From assembly GCA_002798255.1 (NCBI GenBank), contig NWQQ01000020.1, forward strand, positions 62,001-126,000: 64,000 bases of DNA, given 5' to 3'. Positions 15,937 to 26,151 of this stretch are shown here, in pieces. This stretch comes from Lysobacteraceae bacterium NML95-0200. Lineage in GTDB: Bacteria > Pseudomonadota > Gammaproteobacteria > Xanthomonadales > Xanthomonadaceae. Both the position numbers and the translations under genes were made by a program. Position 1 is the stretch's first letter. Each line of letters starts with the position of its first letter. Below the pieces are notes generated by a model. That model did not search any database, was not told where the DNA came from, and worked only from the letters and a program-made list of their open reading frames with translations.

Positions 15937-17172
15937 ATGTCTTGGGATATTGTCGTTATTGGTGCCGGGCCTGTGGGCTTGTGTTTTGCGCGTGCGCTGG
16001 CAGGCAGCGGCCTGCGCGTGGCGGTACTGGAGCAGCAGCCGGGCAGCGTGCTGGAAAACCCCGAGGACGATGGCCGTGAAATCGCACTGACCCATCGCTC
16101 GCACCGCCTGCTGCATGATTATGGGCTGTGGCCGCATATTGCCGACGAGAATGTCGCCACCTTGCGGGATGCGGTGGTGCTCGATGGCGATGATGAGCAA
16201 GGGCTATTGTTCTCGCACCGCGAAAGCGGCCAGTCGCAGCTGGGCTGGTTGGTGTCCAATCACGCCATCCGCCGTGCCGCCTGGCAGGCCTTGCAGGCCG
16301 AGAACGCTGGCAATGTGGAAATCATCGACAATGCCCGCGTCACGCATGTGGAGGCCAACGCCCACGGCGCCAAAGTCAGGCTGGCCGATGGCCGCGAGTT
16401 CGCCGCCGAGCTTTTGGTGGCGGCAGACAGCCGCTTTTCCGAAAGCCGGCGCGCGCTTGGCATCCGTGCGGATTTTCTCGACTTTGGTCGCAGCATGTTG
16501 CTGGTGCGCATGCGCCACGAGGTTCCGCATGATTCGGTGTCCTGGGAATGGTTCCGCTACGGGCAGACGCTGGCGCTGTTGCCGCTGCACGATGCCAATA
16601 CTTCATCGGTGGTGCTGACCCTGACCCGCGCCGAGCTGGATGCGTTGCTGGCAATGGACGAGGACAGCTTCAATGCCGATATCGCCCGCCGTTTCGATGG
16701 CCGCCTCGGGCAGATGCAGCGCATCAGCGCCTGCCGCCAATACCCGCTGGTGGGGGTCTATCCCGAACGCTTCTACAGCACCCGTTTTGCGCTGATTGGC
16801 GACGCTGCCGTCGGCATGCACCCGGTGACCGCGCATGGCTTCAATTTCGGCTTGCTGTCGGTCGATGCGCTGGCGCGGCGCATTCTCGATGCCTTGCAGC
16901 ATGGCGAGCCTATCTGGCATGAGCATTTGCTGGCCGATTACGATGCCGAGCATCGTGCCGCCACCCGTCCGCTCTACCTGGCCACCACCCTGGTGGCGCG
17001 GCTTTATGGCGATGACCGCCCCCCGGCCAAAGCGCTGCGCAAACTGGCGCTGGGGGCAGGGCGGCTTGCCAAACCTTTCCGGCAACTGGTGATGCACGGC
17101 CTGACCCACCCCGATGAGGACATGCCGCTGGGCAGCCTGCGCAAATGGGCGATGCGACTGCGGCCGCGTTGA
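15937..17172 (+). CDS. ubiM: FAD-dependent 5-demethoxyubiquinol hydroxylase (UbiM type)
   Basis: A 411-residue class A flavoprotein monooxygenase. The FAD-binding GAGPVGL is at 9-15, the motif DGREIALTHRSHRLL follows, and the second FAD motif is GDAAVGMHPVTAHGFNFGLL. The MHPVTAHGFN form and the ending DDRPPAKALRKLAL match the UbiM subgroup of the UbiH/F/I/L family, which hydroxylates the ubiquinone ring in organisms lacking some of the classical enzymes. The start ATG 15937 has AGGAG five bases upstream. Which ring carbons it modifies cannot be told from one locus. Confidence 0.85.
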   Translation: MSWDIVVIGAGPVGLCFARALAGSGLRVAVLEQQPGSVLENPEDDGREIALTHRSHRLLHDYGLWPHIADENVATLRDAVVLDGDDEQGLLFSHRESGQSQLGWLVSNHAIRRAAWQALQAENAGNVEIIDNARVTHVEANAHGAKVRLADGREFAAELLVAADSRFSESRRALGIRADFLDFGRSMLLVRMRHEVPHDSVSWEWFRYGQTLALLPLHDANTSSVVLTLTRAELDALLAMDEDSFNADIARRFDGRLGQMQRISACRQYPLVGVYPERFYSTRFALIGDAAVGMHPVTAHGFNFGLLSVDALARRILDALQHGEPIWHEHLLADYDAEHRAATRPLYLATTLVARLYGDDRPPAKALRKLALGAGRLAKPFRQLVMHGLTHPDEDMPLGSLRKWAMRLRPR

Positions 17173-17185
17173 GTGCGGGATTTGC

Positions 17186-17656
17186 TCAGGCGCGATGGTA
17201 GGGGTGGTTCATCAGCATCGACTGGGCGCGGTAAAGCTGCTCGGCGACAATCAGCCGGACCAGCATGTGTGGCAGGGTCATCGCGCCCAGTGACCAGGAC
17301 TCATCGGCGCGGGCGATGACATTGGGTGCATGGCCTTCGGGGCCGCCAATCAAAAATGCCAGGTCGCGCCCCTGGCCGCGCCAGTGTTCCAGACGCTCGG
17401 CGAGTTTCTCCGAGCTCCAGCTCTTGCCCCGGCCATCAAGCGCCACCACCCAGGCAGCTTTGGGAATGGCCGCCAGGACGCGCTCGCCTTCTTCCTGCAT
17501 GGCGCGCTGGCTATCGCGGCCTTTGCCACGGATACCGGGGGCGATTTCCAGAAGTTGCAGGGGCAGGCCGTGAGAGAGGCGTTTTTGGTACTCGCCAAAG
17601 CCTTCGGCCACCCATGCGGGCGCGCGCTCGCCCACGGCAATCAGGCTGGCTTTCAT
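17186..17656 (-). CDS. rlmH: 23S rRNA pseudouridine-1915 N3-methyltransferase
   Basis: A 156-residue SPOUT methyltransferase of normal family length. The trefoil-knot SAM site is seen in FLIGGPEGHAPNV and SLGAMTLPHMLVRLIVAEQLYRA, ending in the conserved NHPYHRA. It methylates the 70S ribosome at helix 69. It is the last gene of the leftward leuS operon, nine bases after rsfS, and convergent with ubiM. Confidence 0.96.
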   Translation of the reverse strand: MKASLIAVGERAPAWVAEGFGEYQKRLSHGLPLQLLEIAPGIRGKGRDSQRAMQEEGERVLAAIPKAAWVVALDGRGKSWSSEKLAERLEHWRGQGRDLAFLIGGPEGHAPNVIARADESWSLGAMTLPHMLVRLIVAEQLYRAQSMLMNHPYHRA

Positions 17657-17665
17657 GCAAGGGGA

Positions 17666-18061
17666 TTATTCGTCGTCCTGCGGGGCTTCATCGCCCACTG
17701 TCCACAGCCGCTCCAGCGCGTAGAACTCGCGTACTCGCGGCAGCATCACATGCACCAGCACATCGCCCAGATCCACCAGCACCCATTCGGCTTCTTGTTC
17801 GCCTTCCACACCCAGCGGCTGGTAGTTGAGCTGTTTGGCAAAGCGCACCACTTCATCGGCAATGGCTTTGACATGGCGGGTGGAGGTGCCCGAGCAAATC
17901 ACCATATGGTCGCAGACGCTGCTCTTGCCACGTACATCCAGCGCCACCACGTCCTGTGCCTTGAGGTTTTCTACGGCGTCGTGGGCGGTTTTCAGAAGGA
18001 CATCCACCGGCGGCGCGGGGTTGGGGGCGGTGGTTTTGACGATATGGGCCTGGCTGGACAA
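17666..18061 (-). CDS. rsfS: Ribosomal silencing factor
   Basis: A 131-residue RsfS (formerly Iojap) protein. The core has KAQDVVALDVRGKSSVCDHM, then VICSGTSTRHVKAIADEV and GEQEAEWVLVDLGDVLVHVM, all conserved in the family. It binds ribosomal protein L14 and blocks subunit joining in slow growth. An N-terminal extension of about 20 residues (rich in Thr, Pro and Ala) precedes the domain and differs from the shorter E. coli form. Its position between nadD and rlmH is the usual one. Confidence 0.95.
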   Translation of the reverse strand: MSSQAHIVKTTAPNPAPPVDVLLKTAHDAVENLKAQDVVALDVRGKSSVCDHMVICSGTSTRHVKAIADEVVRFAKQLNYQPLGVEGEQEAEWVLVDLGDVLVHVMLPRVREFYALERLWTVGDEAPQDDE

Positions 18062-18094
18062 ATCGGTGACTCTCGGTTGATGGATGCGGGGATT

Positions 18095-18745
18095 TTAACG
18101 CCTGCGGTAAAGCTGGTGGGCATTGATGTACTGGGCAACGGCAGGTGTTGTCCATGCCTGCCAATGGGGCTTGCCCTGCGCGATTGCCTGGCGCAGCGCG
18201 CTGGAGGACTCTGGCCGCAGCTGCAGCGACAGCCGGTACCAGTATCCGGCCGCAGTTTGCTGTAGCGGTTGTGGTTGGTTTTGCCAGCGGCCTTCGGCAA
18301 TCGCTGCCAGTTCCGGCGGCAAATCATCTGCGGCAAGCGCACTGCCGGGGCGTTCGGCAATCACGATATGCACCTGGGCAAGCAGCTCACGCCAGCGCCG
18401 CCAGCTGGGCAGGGAAAGAAAACTGTCCGCGCCCAGCAGCAAGGCCAGTGGCCTGTCTTTGCCCAGTTCGGCGCGCAGCGCCAGCACGCTGTCGATGCTG
18501 TAGGAAGGGCCTTCACGCTGTAGCTCGCGGGTGTCGATGGCAAGCCCGGGTTCGGCGGCGATGGCCAGTTGCAGCATGGCAAGACGCTGGCTTGCATCGG
18601 CAGCGGTCGGGGCTTTGTGTGGCGGGTCGGCGGCCGGCATGAAATGCACCGTGGCGCGCAAGGTATCGCGGGCTGCGCGGGCGACTGCCAGATGCCCGAG
18701 GTGTACCGGGTCGAAACTGCCGCCGTACTGGATGCGCAGGCTCAT
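18095..18745 (-). CDS. nadD: Nicotinate-nucleotide adenylyltransferase
   Basis: A 216-residue enzyme making deamido-NAD from nicotinate mononucleotide and ATP. The nucleotidyltransferase motif GGSFDPVHLGH is at residues 8-18, and the second conserved region is ALLLGADSFLSLPSWRRW. The C-terminal ISSTxxR-type element is poorly recognisable here, with the tail reading TTPAVAQYINAHQLY. The start overlaps the holA stop by 4 bases. Confidence 0.94.
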   Translation of the reverse strand: MSLRIQYGGSFDPVHLGHLAVARAARDTLRATVHFMPAADPPHKAPTAADASQRLAMLQLAIAAEPGLAIDTRELQREGPSYSIDSVLALRAELGKDRPLALLLGADSFLSLPSWRRWRELLAQVHIVIAERPGSALAADDLPPELAAIAEGRWQNQPQPLQQTAAGYWYRLSLQLRPESSSALRQAIAQGKPHWQAWTTPAVAQYINAHQLYRRR

Positions 18746-19776
18746 GCCGGAAGCAGTCGCAGGGCGCGCGGCTCGGCCACCGCGACCAGCAGGCGCTCAA
18801 GCGCCAGCCAGGCATCACCTGCGGCACGGCCTTTGGCGATGCGGTCGATGTGTCCGGCCTCGGCCAGGAACTGGCGCCAGCGCGCGCTATCGTGGCGCTT
18901 CAGGGCGCGCAGGTAGAGCGCCTGCTTGGCTTCCCAGATGCGCAGCGCCCTGAACTCGGCTTGCAGGTTGCCGCCGCGTGCCTGTAGCGTCGCCAGTTTT
19001 TCCGCAATTTGCAGCTCGCGAATCACCATGCCCAGCAGTGCCGGGACGGCTTCGCCTTCGGCGCGCAGCCCGGCCAGCACGCGCGTGACCTGGGCCGCCT
19101 GGCCGTTCAGCGCCGCATCGCCCAGGCGGAAAACATCAAAACGCGCGGCATCAGCGACCAGGTCCTGCATCGCCGCCACATCCAGCATTTGTCCGGGCGC
19201 AGCCAGCAAGGCCAGCTTGTCCACCTCTTGTGCGGCAGCCAGCAGATTGCCTTCCACGCGTGCCGCCAACTGGCTGATGGCATCACGCTCGGCGCGTAGC
19301 CCGCGGCTGCGCAGGCGCGTATCCAGCCAGTCCATCAATTCATGCGGTTTGACTGCCCAGGCAATCGCCAGATGCCCGGCCTTGGCAATCGCCTCGCTCC
19401 ATTTGCCGGCATGCGATTTGCTCCAGTCATTGGCGATGATGAGCAGGGTGATGCCTTCTGGCGGTGCGGCGCAGAACTCGCTGATAAGTGCGGCGCCATC
19501 CTTGCCGGGCTTGCCAGTGGGCAGGCGCACTTCAATCAGCCGCTGGCTGCTGAACAGCCCCATGCTGGCAAAGGCGCCACGCAGCTGCTCCCATTTGAAA
19601 TCGCGCGGCTCGGCATCGAATACTTCGCGCTCGGTGCAGCCCATGGCGCGGGCATGGGCGCGTACCGCATCGGCAGCCTCCAGCACCCGCAGCGGCTCGA
19701 CCCCGGCAACCAGATAAATGGGGCGCAGCGGCTCTTTGGGCAGCTGGGCAATCAGGCGTTCGGTATTGAGTTCCAC
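18742..19776 (-). CDS. holA: DNA polymerase III subunit delta
   Basis: A 344-residue clamp-loader delta subunit that opens the sliding clamp. It starts with the family pattern LIAQLPKEPLRPIYLVAGVE. It continues through the divergent AAA+ region (QLRGAFASMGLFSSQRLIEV and VEGNLLAAAQEVDKLALL) to the helical collar domain. It overlaps nadD downstream and follows lptE by ten bases. Confidence 0.94.
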   Translation of the reverse strand: MELNTERLIAQLPKEPLRPIYLVAGVEPLRVLEAADAVRAHARAMGCTEREVFDAEPRDFKWEQLRGAFASMGLFSSQRLIEVRLPTGKPGKDGAALISEFCAAPPEGITLLIIANDWSKSHAGKWSEAIAKAGHLAIAWAVKPHELMDWLDTRLRSRGLRAERDAISQLAARVEGNLLAAAQEVDKLALLAAPGQMLDVAAMQDLVADAARFDVFRLGDAALNGQAAQVTRVLAGLRAEGEAVPALLGMVIRELQIAEKLATLQARGGNLQAEFRALRIWEAKQALYLRALKRHDSARWRQFLAEAGHIDRIAKGRAAGDAWLALERLLVAVAEPRALRLLPA

Positions 19777-19786
19777 CGTGAATCAG

Positions 19787-20284
19787 TCAGCGCGGCTCGC
19801 GCAGTGCGGCATCGACCCGGCGCAGGATGGCGGCGGCCATTTCCCGGCGCAGTTCCTTGCCCAGCAGCTCGGTTTCGCTGTCGGTGCCGATAGCTTCGGT
19901 CGGCTGTGCCAGATAATCGCGTGAAAGCTCGACCGATTGCTGCGGCACGATATCCTTGCCCTCGGCATCACGCATGGCAAAAATCACCGCATAGCGCAGG
20001 CTGTATTCCTGCGCACGGCCATGTGCATCCAGGCTGATGGGCAAATTGCCCCAGCGTTCGGAAATGATTTCAAGCCGTGCGGTTTTCGTCCCCGCTGCGG
20101 ATGCCGGCATTTCGGCACCTGCGCGCGCTACGGCCTCACGCAAGGATTCGGCCAGCTGGCTGTAAGTGCCGGGGGCGACCACGCGCACCGGCCCCAGGTT
20201 GGGCGGCAACTCCAGCGGGCGGCGCAGATGGAAACCGCAACCGGCCAGGGTGAGGGCAAGAATCGGGACGAGGAGTTTTTTCAT
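19787..20284 (-). CDS. lptE: LPS-assembly lipoprotein LptE
   Basis: A 165-residue lipoprotein: MKKLLVPILALTLAGC is a signal peptide with lipobox LAGC, followed by GFHLRRP, the family hallmark. It forms the plug of the LptD barrel and helps insert lipopolysaccharide into the outer membrane. It sits between leuS and holA as in most gammaproteobacteria. The start is ATG 20284; longer in-frame starts would destroy the lipoprotein signal. Confidence 0.93.
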   Translation of the reverse strand: MKKLLVPILALTLAGCGFHLRRPLELPPNLGPVRVVAPGTYSQLAESLREAVARAGAEMPASAAGTKTARLEIISERWGNLPISLDAHGRAQEYSLRYAVIFAMRDAEGKDIVPQQSVELSRDYLAQPTEAIGTDSETELLGKELRREMAAAILRRVDAALREPR

Positions 20285-20320
20285 GGTGCAAAGTCTGGAC
20301 GATGGGCTGGCAGGGGGCAA

Positions 20321-20346
20321 TGCTGCGGGCTGAATGGCCCGCAGCA
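20321..20346 (-). repeat. Perfect hairpin between leuS and lptE
   Basis: TGCTGCGGGC and GCCCGCAGCA form a 10-bp stem over a 6-base loop in the 67-base gap after leuS. No T-run follows on the minus strand. It is more likely an mRNA-stability or weak termination element than a full terminator. Confidence 0.6.
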
Positions 20347-20351
20347 CAGGC

Positions 20352-23093
20352 TTACACAACGATATTGACGATACGCCCCGGGACGACGATGACTTTCTTT
20401 GGGGGTTGTCCGTCAACAAGGCTGGCTACCGCAGGCAGGGCCAGGGCTTGCGCCTGGATGGCTTCACGGCTGGCATCGGCGGCGACTTCCATCTGCCCGC
20501 GCAGCTTGCCGTTGACCTGTACCGCCAGCGTCAGGCTCTCGCGCACCAGGGCGGCAGTATCCGCCTGCGGGAACGGCACATCATCCAGCACGGTTTCGGC
20601 GTGTCCCAGCCGCTGCCACAGGGCGTGGCTGATATGCGGGGTAATCGGGTTCAGCATCAGTACCAGCGCGCTGAAGGCTTCATGCTGTACGGCGCGGCCT
20701 GCCGGGCTTGGGTCGCTGAATTTGCCAAGGTGGTTGAGCAATTCCATGCAGGCGGCGATGGCGGTATTGAAGCTGTGGCGGCGGCCATAGTCATCGCTGA
20801 CCTTCTGGATGGTTTCATGTAGCTGGCGGCGCAGGGTTTTCTGCCCGGCATCGAGGGCGCCCACATCCAGCGCGCCGGGCTGGCCGGCCGCCATATGCTG
20901 TTCCACTTCGCGCCACAGGCGGCGCAGGAAGCGGCTCATGCCTTCCACCCCGGCCTCGTTCCATTCCAGCGATTGCTCCGGCGGCGCGGCAAACATCGAG
21001 AACAGTCGTGCGGTATCAGCGCCGAATTTTTCCACCAGGCTATGCGGGTCAACGCCGTTGTTCTTGGACTTGGACATCTTCTCAACGCCGCCGGGGAAAA
21101 CCGGCAGGCCGTCGCTGCGCAGGCGGCCACCGATGACCTTGCCCTTGTCATCGCGCTCGATATCCACATCAGCAGGATTGAACCAGTCGCGGCTGCCATT
21201 GGGATTTTCGCGGTACCAGGTATCGGCAATCACCATGCCCTGGGTCAGCAGCCCCTTGGCCGGTTCATCCGCATGCACCATGCCGACATCGCGCAGCAGC
21301 TTGTGATAGAAGCGGAAGTACAAAAGGTGCAGGATGGCGTGCTCGATGCCGCCGATGTACTGGTCCACCGGCAGCCAGTAATTGGCGCGGGCATCCACCA
21401 TGTCCGCCGCGCCCGGCGAGGTATAGCGGGCGTAATACCAGCTCGATTCCATGAAGGTATCGAAAGTGTCCGTTTCGCGCTCGGCTGCCTTGCCGCATTG
21501 CGGGCAGCTAGTCTTGCGCCATTCAGGGTCAGACTTGATCGGGCTTATCACCGCACCCGGCGTGGCAAAGGCTTCGGCCACGTCCTCGGGCAGCAGCACC
21601 GGCAATTGCTCTTCGGGCACCGGCACGGCGCCGCAGTCCGGGCAATAAATCACCGGAATCGGGCAGCCCCAGTAACGCTGGCGGCTCACGCTCCAGTCAC
21701 GCTGGCGGTAATTGACCACGCGCCGGCCGCTGCCTTCGCGCCCGAACTTTTCGGCCAGTGCGTCGAAGGCTTCCTGGTAGTCCAGCCCGTTGAATTCACC
21801 AGAATTAATCAGCCAGCCGCGCTCGGTATAGGCCGCATCGCTCAGCCCGTGCAGATAGCTGCGCACCACCTCCACCGCCGCGTCGGTGTCATACACATCC
21901 AGGGCCTTCTGTTTGCCAAGCGCGGCCTGCATCGGGTCGGCATGGGCGGCTACGTCATCGGAAATATCCAGCAGTGCATCGCGTACTTCCAGCGGCACGA
22001 TGACCGGGCGAATCGGCAGACCGTACTTCAGCGCGAATTCGTGGTCGCGGGCATCGTGGGCAGGCACAGCCATCACCGCGCCGGTGCCGTAATTCATCAG
22101 CACGAAGTTGGCCACATAGATCGGCACGTCTTCGCCAGTGATGGGGTGAATCGCCCACTGGCCGGTCGCCATGCCGCGTTTTTCCTGGGTTTCCAGTTCT
22201 GCTTCGGAGACGCCGCCCTGCTTCAATTCTGCAAGAAATGCGGCCAGTTCCGGGTTGTTGGCGGCGGCCTTTTGCGCCAGCGGGTGGTCGCCGGCAATCG
22301 AGATGAAGCTCACCCCCATCAGTGTGTCCGGGCGGGTGGTGAATACCGTCAGCGGCGTGTCTTCGCCATCGACCTTGAAACTGATTTCCAGCCCTTCACT
22401 GCGACCAATCCAGTTGCGCTGCATGGTTTTGACCGACTCCGGCCAGCCTTCCAGCGTATCCAGCCCGTCCAGCAATTCTTGCGCGTAATCGGTGATGCGC
22501 AGGAACCATTGCGGAATCTCGCGCTTTTCCACCAGCGTGCCAGAGCGCCAGCCGCGACCGTCGATAACTTGCTCGTTGGCCAGCACGGTTTGGTCAACCG
22601 GGTCCCAGTTCACCACTGCATTTTTGCGATAGGCCAGCCCCTTCTTCATCAGCCGCACGAACATGCGCTGCTCGTGGGCGTAATACTCCGGTGTGCAGGT
22701 GGCGAATTCACGCGACCAGTCAATCGCATAACCCAGCGCCTTGAGTTGCGCGCGCATATTGTCGATATTGGCATAGGTCCATTGGGCCGGTGCCGTGCCC
22801 TGCTTGATGGCGGCGTTTTCCGCCGGCAGGCCAAAGGCATCCCAGCCCATCGGCTGCAACACGTTGAAGCCGGTCATGCGCTTGTAGCGGCTGATGACAT
22901 CGGCGATGGTGTAATTGCGCACATGCCCCATATGCAGCGCCCCCGAGGGGTAGGGCAGCATCGCCAGACAGTAGTATTTCGGCTTGTCGCCCGACTCCTG
23001 CACTTCATAAGCGCGATGCGCCTGCCAGAACGACTGGGCAGCGGCTTCAACGGTGGCGGGGGAATAGCTGTTTTCTGTGGCTTCTTGACTCAT
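20352..23093 (-). CDS. leuS: Leucyl-tRNA synthetase
   Basis: A 913-residue class I synthetase. The ATP-site motif HMGH is at 54-57 within [16 protein letters not shown], and KMSKS is at 672-676. Between them lie the editing (CP1) domain ([20 protein letters not shown]) and the zinc-like segment [11 protein letters not shown]. The C-terminal anticodon-binding domain and LQVNGKLRG-type ending ([13 protein letters not shown]) are intact. ATG 23093 ([12 protein letters not shown]) is preferred; ATG 23105 is also possible, and neither has a clear ribosome site. Confidence 0.96.
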   Translation of the reverse strand: MSQEATENSYSPATVEAAAQSFWQAHRAYEVQESGDKPKYYCLAMLPYPSGALHMGHVRNYTIADVISRYKRMTGFNVLQPMGWDAFGLPAENAAIKQGTAPAQWTYANIDNMRAQLKALGYAIDWSREFATCTPEYYAHEQRMFVRLMKKGLAYRKNAVVNWDPVDQTVLANEQVIDGRGWRSGTLVEKREIPQWFLRITDYAQELLDGLDTLEGWPESVKTMQRNWIGRSEGLEISFKVDGEDTPLTVFTTRPDTLMGVSFISIAGDHPLAQKAAANNPELAAFLAELKQGGVSEAELETQEKRGMATGQWAIHPITGEDVPIYVANFVLMNYGTGAVMAVPAHDARDHEFALKYGLPIRPVIVPLEVRDALLDISDDVAAHADPMQAALGKQKALDVYDTDAAVEVVRSYLHGLSDAAYTERGWLINSGEFNGLDYQEAFDALAEKFGREGSGRRVVNYRQRDWSVSRQRYWGCPIPVIYCPDCGAVPVPEEQLPVLLPEDVAEAFATPGAVISPIKSDPEWRKTSCPQCGKAAERETDTFDTFMESSWYYARYTSPGAADMVDARANYWLPVDQYIGGIEHAILHLLYFRFYHKLLRDVGMVHADEPAKGLLTQGMVIADTWYRENPNGSRDWFNPADVDIERDDKGKVIGGRLRSDGLPVFPGGVEKMSKSKNNGVDPHSLVEKFGADTARLFSMFAAPPEQSLEWNEAGVEGMSRFLRRLWREVEQHMAAGQPGALDVGALDAGQKTLRRQLHETIQKVSDDYGRRHSFNTAIAACMELLNHLGKFSDPSPAGRAVQHEAFSALVLMLNPITPHISHALWQRLGHAETVLDDVPFPQADTAALVRESLTLAVQVNGKLRGQMEVAADASREAIQAQALALPAVASLVDGQPPKKVIVVPGRIVNIVV

Positions 23094-23260
23094 GGCGCGG
23101 GGCATCGACAGGGGACTGTGCAGACTACCGCAGCGCAATAATCAGCGCCAGCCACCTGCCAGTGCGAAAACACCCAGCAGCCACAGCAATATCGCTCAAT
23201 GAAGATTTCTAATGTCGAATTTTCCGGGGATGCTGCTGTTATTGTGTCCGCAACGCTTCG

Positions 23261-23632
23261 ATGAATATATTGCGGCGGATGCAACGGACACTCGCCAAAC
23301 TGAAAAGTACCATCGCCGCACTGCTGATTGCAGTGCTGGCGGTACTACCCGTTGCCGATGCGTTTGCCTGCTCGGTTGAATTGTTCGATGTCCATACGGC
23401 AACCACTGCGGGCAATCATACTTCGCCATTGCATGACAGCGCCGACAAGGCGGATGGCTCTGGCGACATGCATGGGGCTTGCACCCACGGCCACTGTCAT
23501 CACTCGGCGGCCAATATCTCATCCGGTACGGCATTGGATTGCGCCCCGATGCGCAGTAGACCAGGCGCATCACTGGATACGCCTCGCCCCTCCGAACTGC
23601 TTGAGCAACCGCTGAGACCTCCGCGCGGCTGA
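23261..23632 (+). CDS. Small secreted His-rich protein ahead of the czc operon
   Basis: A 123-residue protein with an N-terminal signal (hydrophobic STIAALLIAVLAVLPVADAF) and a mature region crowded with His and Cys: HTATTAGNHTSPLHD, DMHGACTHGHCHHSA. Such a composition suggests periplasmic binding of divalent metal. Its place directly before czcC recalls small CzcI/CnrX-like accessory genes, but I do not recognise the family. Translation could also begin at an internal ATG at 23279. Confidence 0.68.
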   Translation: MNILRRMQRTLAKLKSTIAALLIAVLAVLPVADAFACSVELFDVHTATTAGNHTSPLHDSADKADGSGDMHGACTHGHCHHSAANISSGTALDCAPMRSRPGASLDTPRPSELLEQPLRPPRG

Positions 23633-23688
23633 CGTGCGCCTTGCCCGTCCCGACGGGCTTTCACGTCACTATTGATTATGGAGTCCCC

Positions 23689-24948
23689 ATGTTTACAGCA
23701 CTTGGACGGTCGTTTGTCGCGACCGTGCCGGTTGTGGCTGCCCTGGCATTCTCATCGCCTGCAATGTCGAGTGATGCTGCCATCAATGCCGCCCCGACCT
23801 ACGATGATTTGCTCACCCGGCTCGATACGTTGCCTTCAGTTCGCGAAGCTGTGGCACGCCATGATGCCGCCACTGCCCGTGTAGAACAGGCGCGCGCCCT
23901 TCCCAATCCTTCAATGGCCTACAGCCAGGAAAACGTTTACGGCAGCGGCCCCTATCGTGGCGCCGGCAGCGGTGAAATGACGCTGTCACTCACCCAGCCA
24001 CTTGAACTGTTTGGCAAACGCACAGCCCGGATTGAGGCGGCGCGCTCCGAGGCCAATGCCGCCAATCTTCGTCGCGTGCAGGTACGCTGGCAGCTCGCCA
24101 GTCAGTTGGCATGGCGCTATGCCGAAGCTGAAGCTGCTGCACGACGTTATGAACTTGCTGCCGAAGCCCTATCGTTGACCGAGCAGGATGCGAACGGAAC
24201 TGCCGCGCTGGTTGAGCAAGGACGCGAACCGCTGTTGCGCGCTGTCCAGGCGCAAAGCGAAGTCGAGTCAGCCAAAGCCGCACTCGATGAGGCTCGGGCG
24301 CTGCGTAACAGCGCATTCGCACAGTTGTCGGCAGTCGCCATGCTTGACAGTCCCATTCAGGCCATCGGCACCAGCCTGCTGGATCGCGTTCCCGAGGCGG
24401 CAAAAGCCAGCGCAGATGCGCCTATCGCCATCCAGCTCGCCCGAGCCGACCTTGATACCGCAAGCCAGCAGGTGAAAGTCGAACAACGCCGCACACTTCC
24501 GGACATCAGCGTCACTGTCGGCAAAACCCGGTTTCAGGAAACCGCCGATCAGGCGTTTACGCTCGGCATTGAGCTGAGCATTCCCTTGTTTGATCGCAAC
24601 CGGGGCGGCATTCGCGCTGCGTATGCCGAGCAGCAGGCCGCAGAAGCCCGGCTGATGGCGCAGCAGCAAGCAGTCCATGCCGGGCGGCTGGCCGCAGAGG
24701 TCACGCTGTCTGCCTCGAACAGCCGGACACGCGCCGCTGATAGCGGCGTTGCCGCCGCCGAAGAAGCCTATCGCCTGTCCCGTATCGGTTTCGAAGCAGG
24801 GCGAATCTCGCAACTTGAACTGCGCAGCACGCGCGCAGCGTTAATCGCTGCGCGCAATGCCGCTGTGGATGCACGACTTGCGCGCGTCCTTGCCGAAATT
24901 GATCTGGCGCTTCTGGAAGGTCGAATCCCATTTGGAGCATCCCGATGA
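23689..24948 (+). CDS. czcC: CzcC-like outer-membrane efflux channel
   Basis: A 419-residue TolC-fold protein (outer membrane efflux protein family). ATG 23689 has GGAG five bases upstream and starts a signal peptide; the mature chain has two long helical repeats (VEQARALPNPSMAYSQENVY and LELFGKRTARIEAARSEANA are typical of CzcC). It forms the outer-membrane tunnel of the efflux complex. Its stop overlaps the czcB start by 4 bases. Confidence 0.88.
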   Translation: MFTALGRSFVATVPVVAALAFSSPAMSSDAAINAAPTYDDLLTRLDTLPSVREAVARHDAATARVEQARALPNPSMAYSQENVYGSGPYRGAGSGEMTLSLTQPLELFGKRTARIEAARSEANAANLRRVQVRWQLASQLAWRYAEAEAAARRYELAAEALSLTEQDANGTAALVEQGREPLLRAVQAQSEVESAKAALDEARALRNSAFAQLSAVAMLDSPIQAIGTSLLDRVPEAAKASADAPIAIQLARADLDTASQQVKVEQRRTLPDISVTVGKTRFQETADQAFTLGIELSIPLFDRNRGGIRAAYAEQQAAEARLMAQQQAVHAGRLAAEVTLSASNSRTRAADSGVAAAEEAYRLSRIGFEAGRISQLELRSTRAALIAARNAAVDARLARVLAEIDLALLEGRIPFGASR

Positions 24949-26141
24949 AAGCAGATCGCAAGTCGTTGATTTACCTCATCGTACTTTTGGGCGCCTTCGC
25001 CACAGGCTTTACCCTTGCACGGCTCACTGGCAACGTCAGCGCCGGGACATCCGTTGATGCCCCGGAAATCAGCACCAATGATGATGCCGCCGGCAAAGAC
25101 GCCGCTGAAGATGAGGCGGGCGAAAATGAAGATGGCTTGATTGCTCTGACCCGGCAGCAAATCGAAGTTTCAGGGCTTCAGGTGGTTCCTGTCAGCCGCG
25201 GGGGAGGCAGTCAGACACGGCTGAATGGACGTGTTGAATACGCCATTGGCGCGCACGCGGCCATTGCTGCTGCCATCGGTGGCCGTGTGGAGCGCGTCAT
25301 CGTCGCGCCCGGCAGCAAGATTGTTGCCGGGCAGCCTTTGGCCGTGATAGTCAGTGGTGAAGCGGCAGCGCTGCGAGCAAGTGTGGATGCAGTGCGCGCC
25401 GAAGCGGAAGCGGCACGACGGGTCTATCAGCGCGATCAGGCCTTGATGGCTCAAGGCGTGGTCGCCCGGCAAGAGCTGGAAGCCTCACACGCTCGCACAC
25501 TCGCCGCCGAGGCGGCGGCGCGCGCTGCCGCCGCCCAGCTTGTCGCAGCTGGTTCGCCAGGCGCGAATGGGCAAGTCAACATCACCAGCTCGATCACAGG
25601 CGTGGTGAGCGCCGTCCAGGTGACACCCGGCAGTGTGATCGCCGCCGGTGACACCGTGGCCCGGGTGGCCGACCCGACGAAAACTGAGCTGGTCTTTTTC
25701 GCGCCGCCCATGTTTGCAGCGCAAATCGAGGCCGGAACACGCATTGAAGCCAAAAGTTCGGGCAGCCACTTCAGCGCCGTAGTGATCGGCGTCGCTGTTG
25801 ACCGGGGCTCACAAGGCGGCATGGCGATCATCCGTGCGCGCCCGGAGTCTGTCGCACCGCTTCCTGCGGGTATGCCGGTGTCCGGCATCGTGGTCGCGGC
25901 AGCTCAAGACAACGCGCTGACCGTACCAGCCGATGCCGTGCAAACCGTGGAAGGGCGTTCGGTCGTATTCGTGGCCGATGGTGACAAGGGCTTTCGAGCA
26001 ATACCTATACTCGTCGGTCGCCGTGCGGGCGGGCATATCGAAATCCTCAAGGGCTTGTCGGGAGATGAGCGCGTGGTTGGCAGCAATGCGTTTTTGCTGA
26101 AGGCTGAGCTCGCCAAGGGCGAGTCAGGACATGCTCACTGA
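24945..26141 (+). CDS. czcB: CzcB-like periplasmic adaptor (membrane fusion protein)
   Basis: A 398-residue adaptor with one N-terminal anchor (LIYLIVLLGAFATGFTLARL) and an acidic Asp/Glu/Asn-rich linker. It has the lipoyl half GGRVERVIVAPGSKIVAGQP, a coiled-coil hairpin (AEAEAARRVYQRDQALMAQG), the second lipoyl half and beta-barrel domains. It ends GESGHAH, a small His tail. It links the RND pump to CzcC. The 4-base overlap with czcC indicates one operon. Confidence 0.88.
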   Translation: MKADRKSLIYLIVLLGAFATGFTLARLTGNVSAGTSVDAPEISTNDDAAGKDAAEDEAGENEDGLIALTRQQIEVSGLQVVPVSRGGGSQTRLNGRVEYAIGAHAAIAAAIGGRVERVIVAPGSKIVAGQPLAVIVSGEAAALRASVDAVRAEAEAARRVYQRDQALMAQGVVARQELEASHARTLAAEAAARAAAAQLVAAGSPGANGQVNITSSITGVVSAVQVTPGSVIAAGDTVARVADPTKTELVFFAPPMFAAQIEAGTRIEAKSSGSHFSAVVIGVAVDRGSQGGMAIIRARPESVAPLPAGMPVSGIVVAAAQDNALTVPADAVQTVEGRSVVFVADGDKGFRAIPILVGRRAGGHIEILKGLSGDERVVGSNAFLLKAELAKGESGHAH

Positions 26142-26151
26142 GGATATCGTC

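Noticed and set aside
20895-23141. Rightward 748-codon open frame
   Set aside because: Antisense shadow of leuS; His/Arg/Gly-rich composition without domains.
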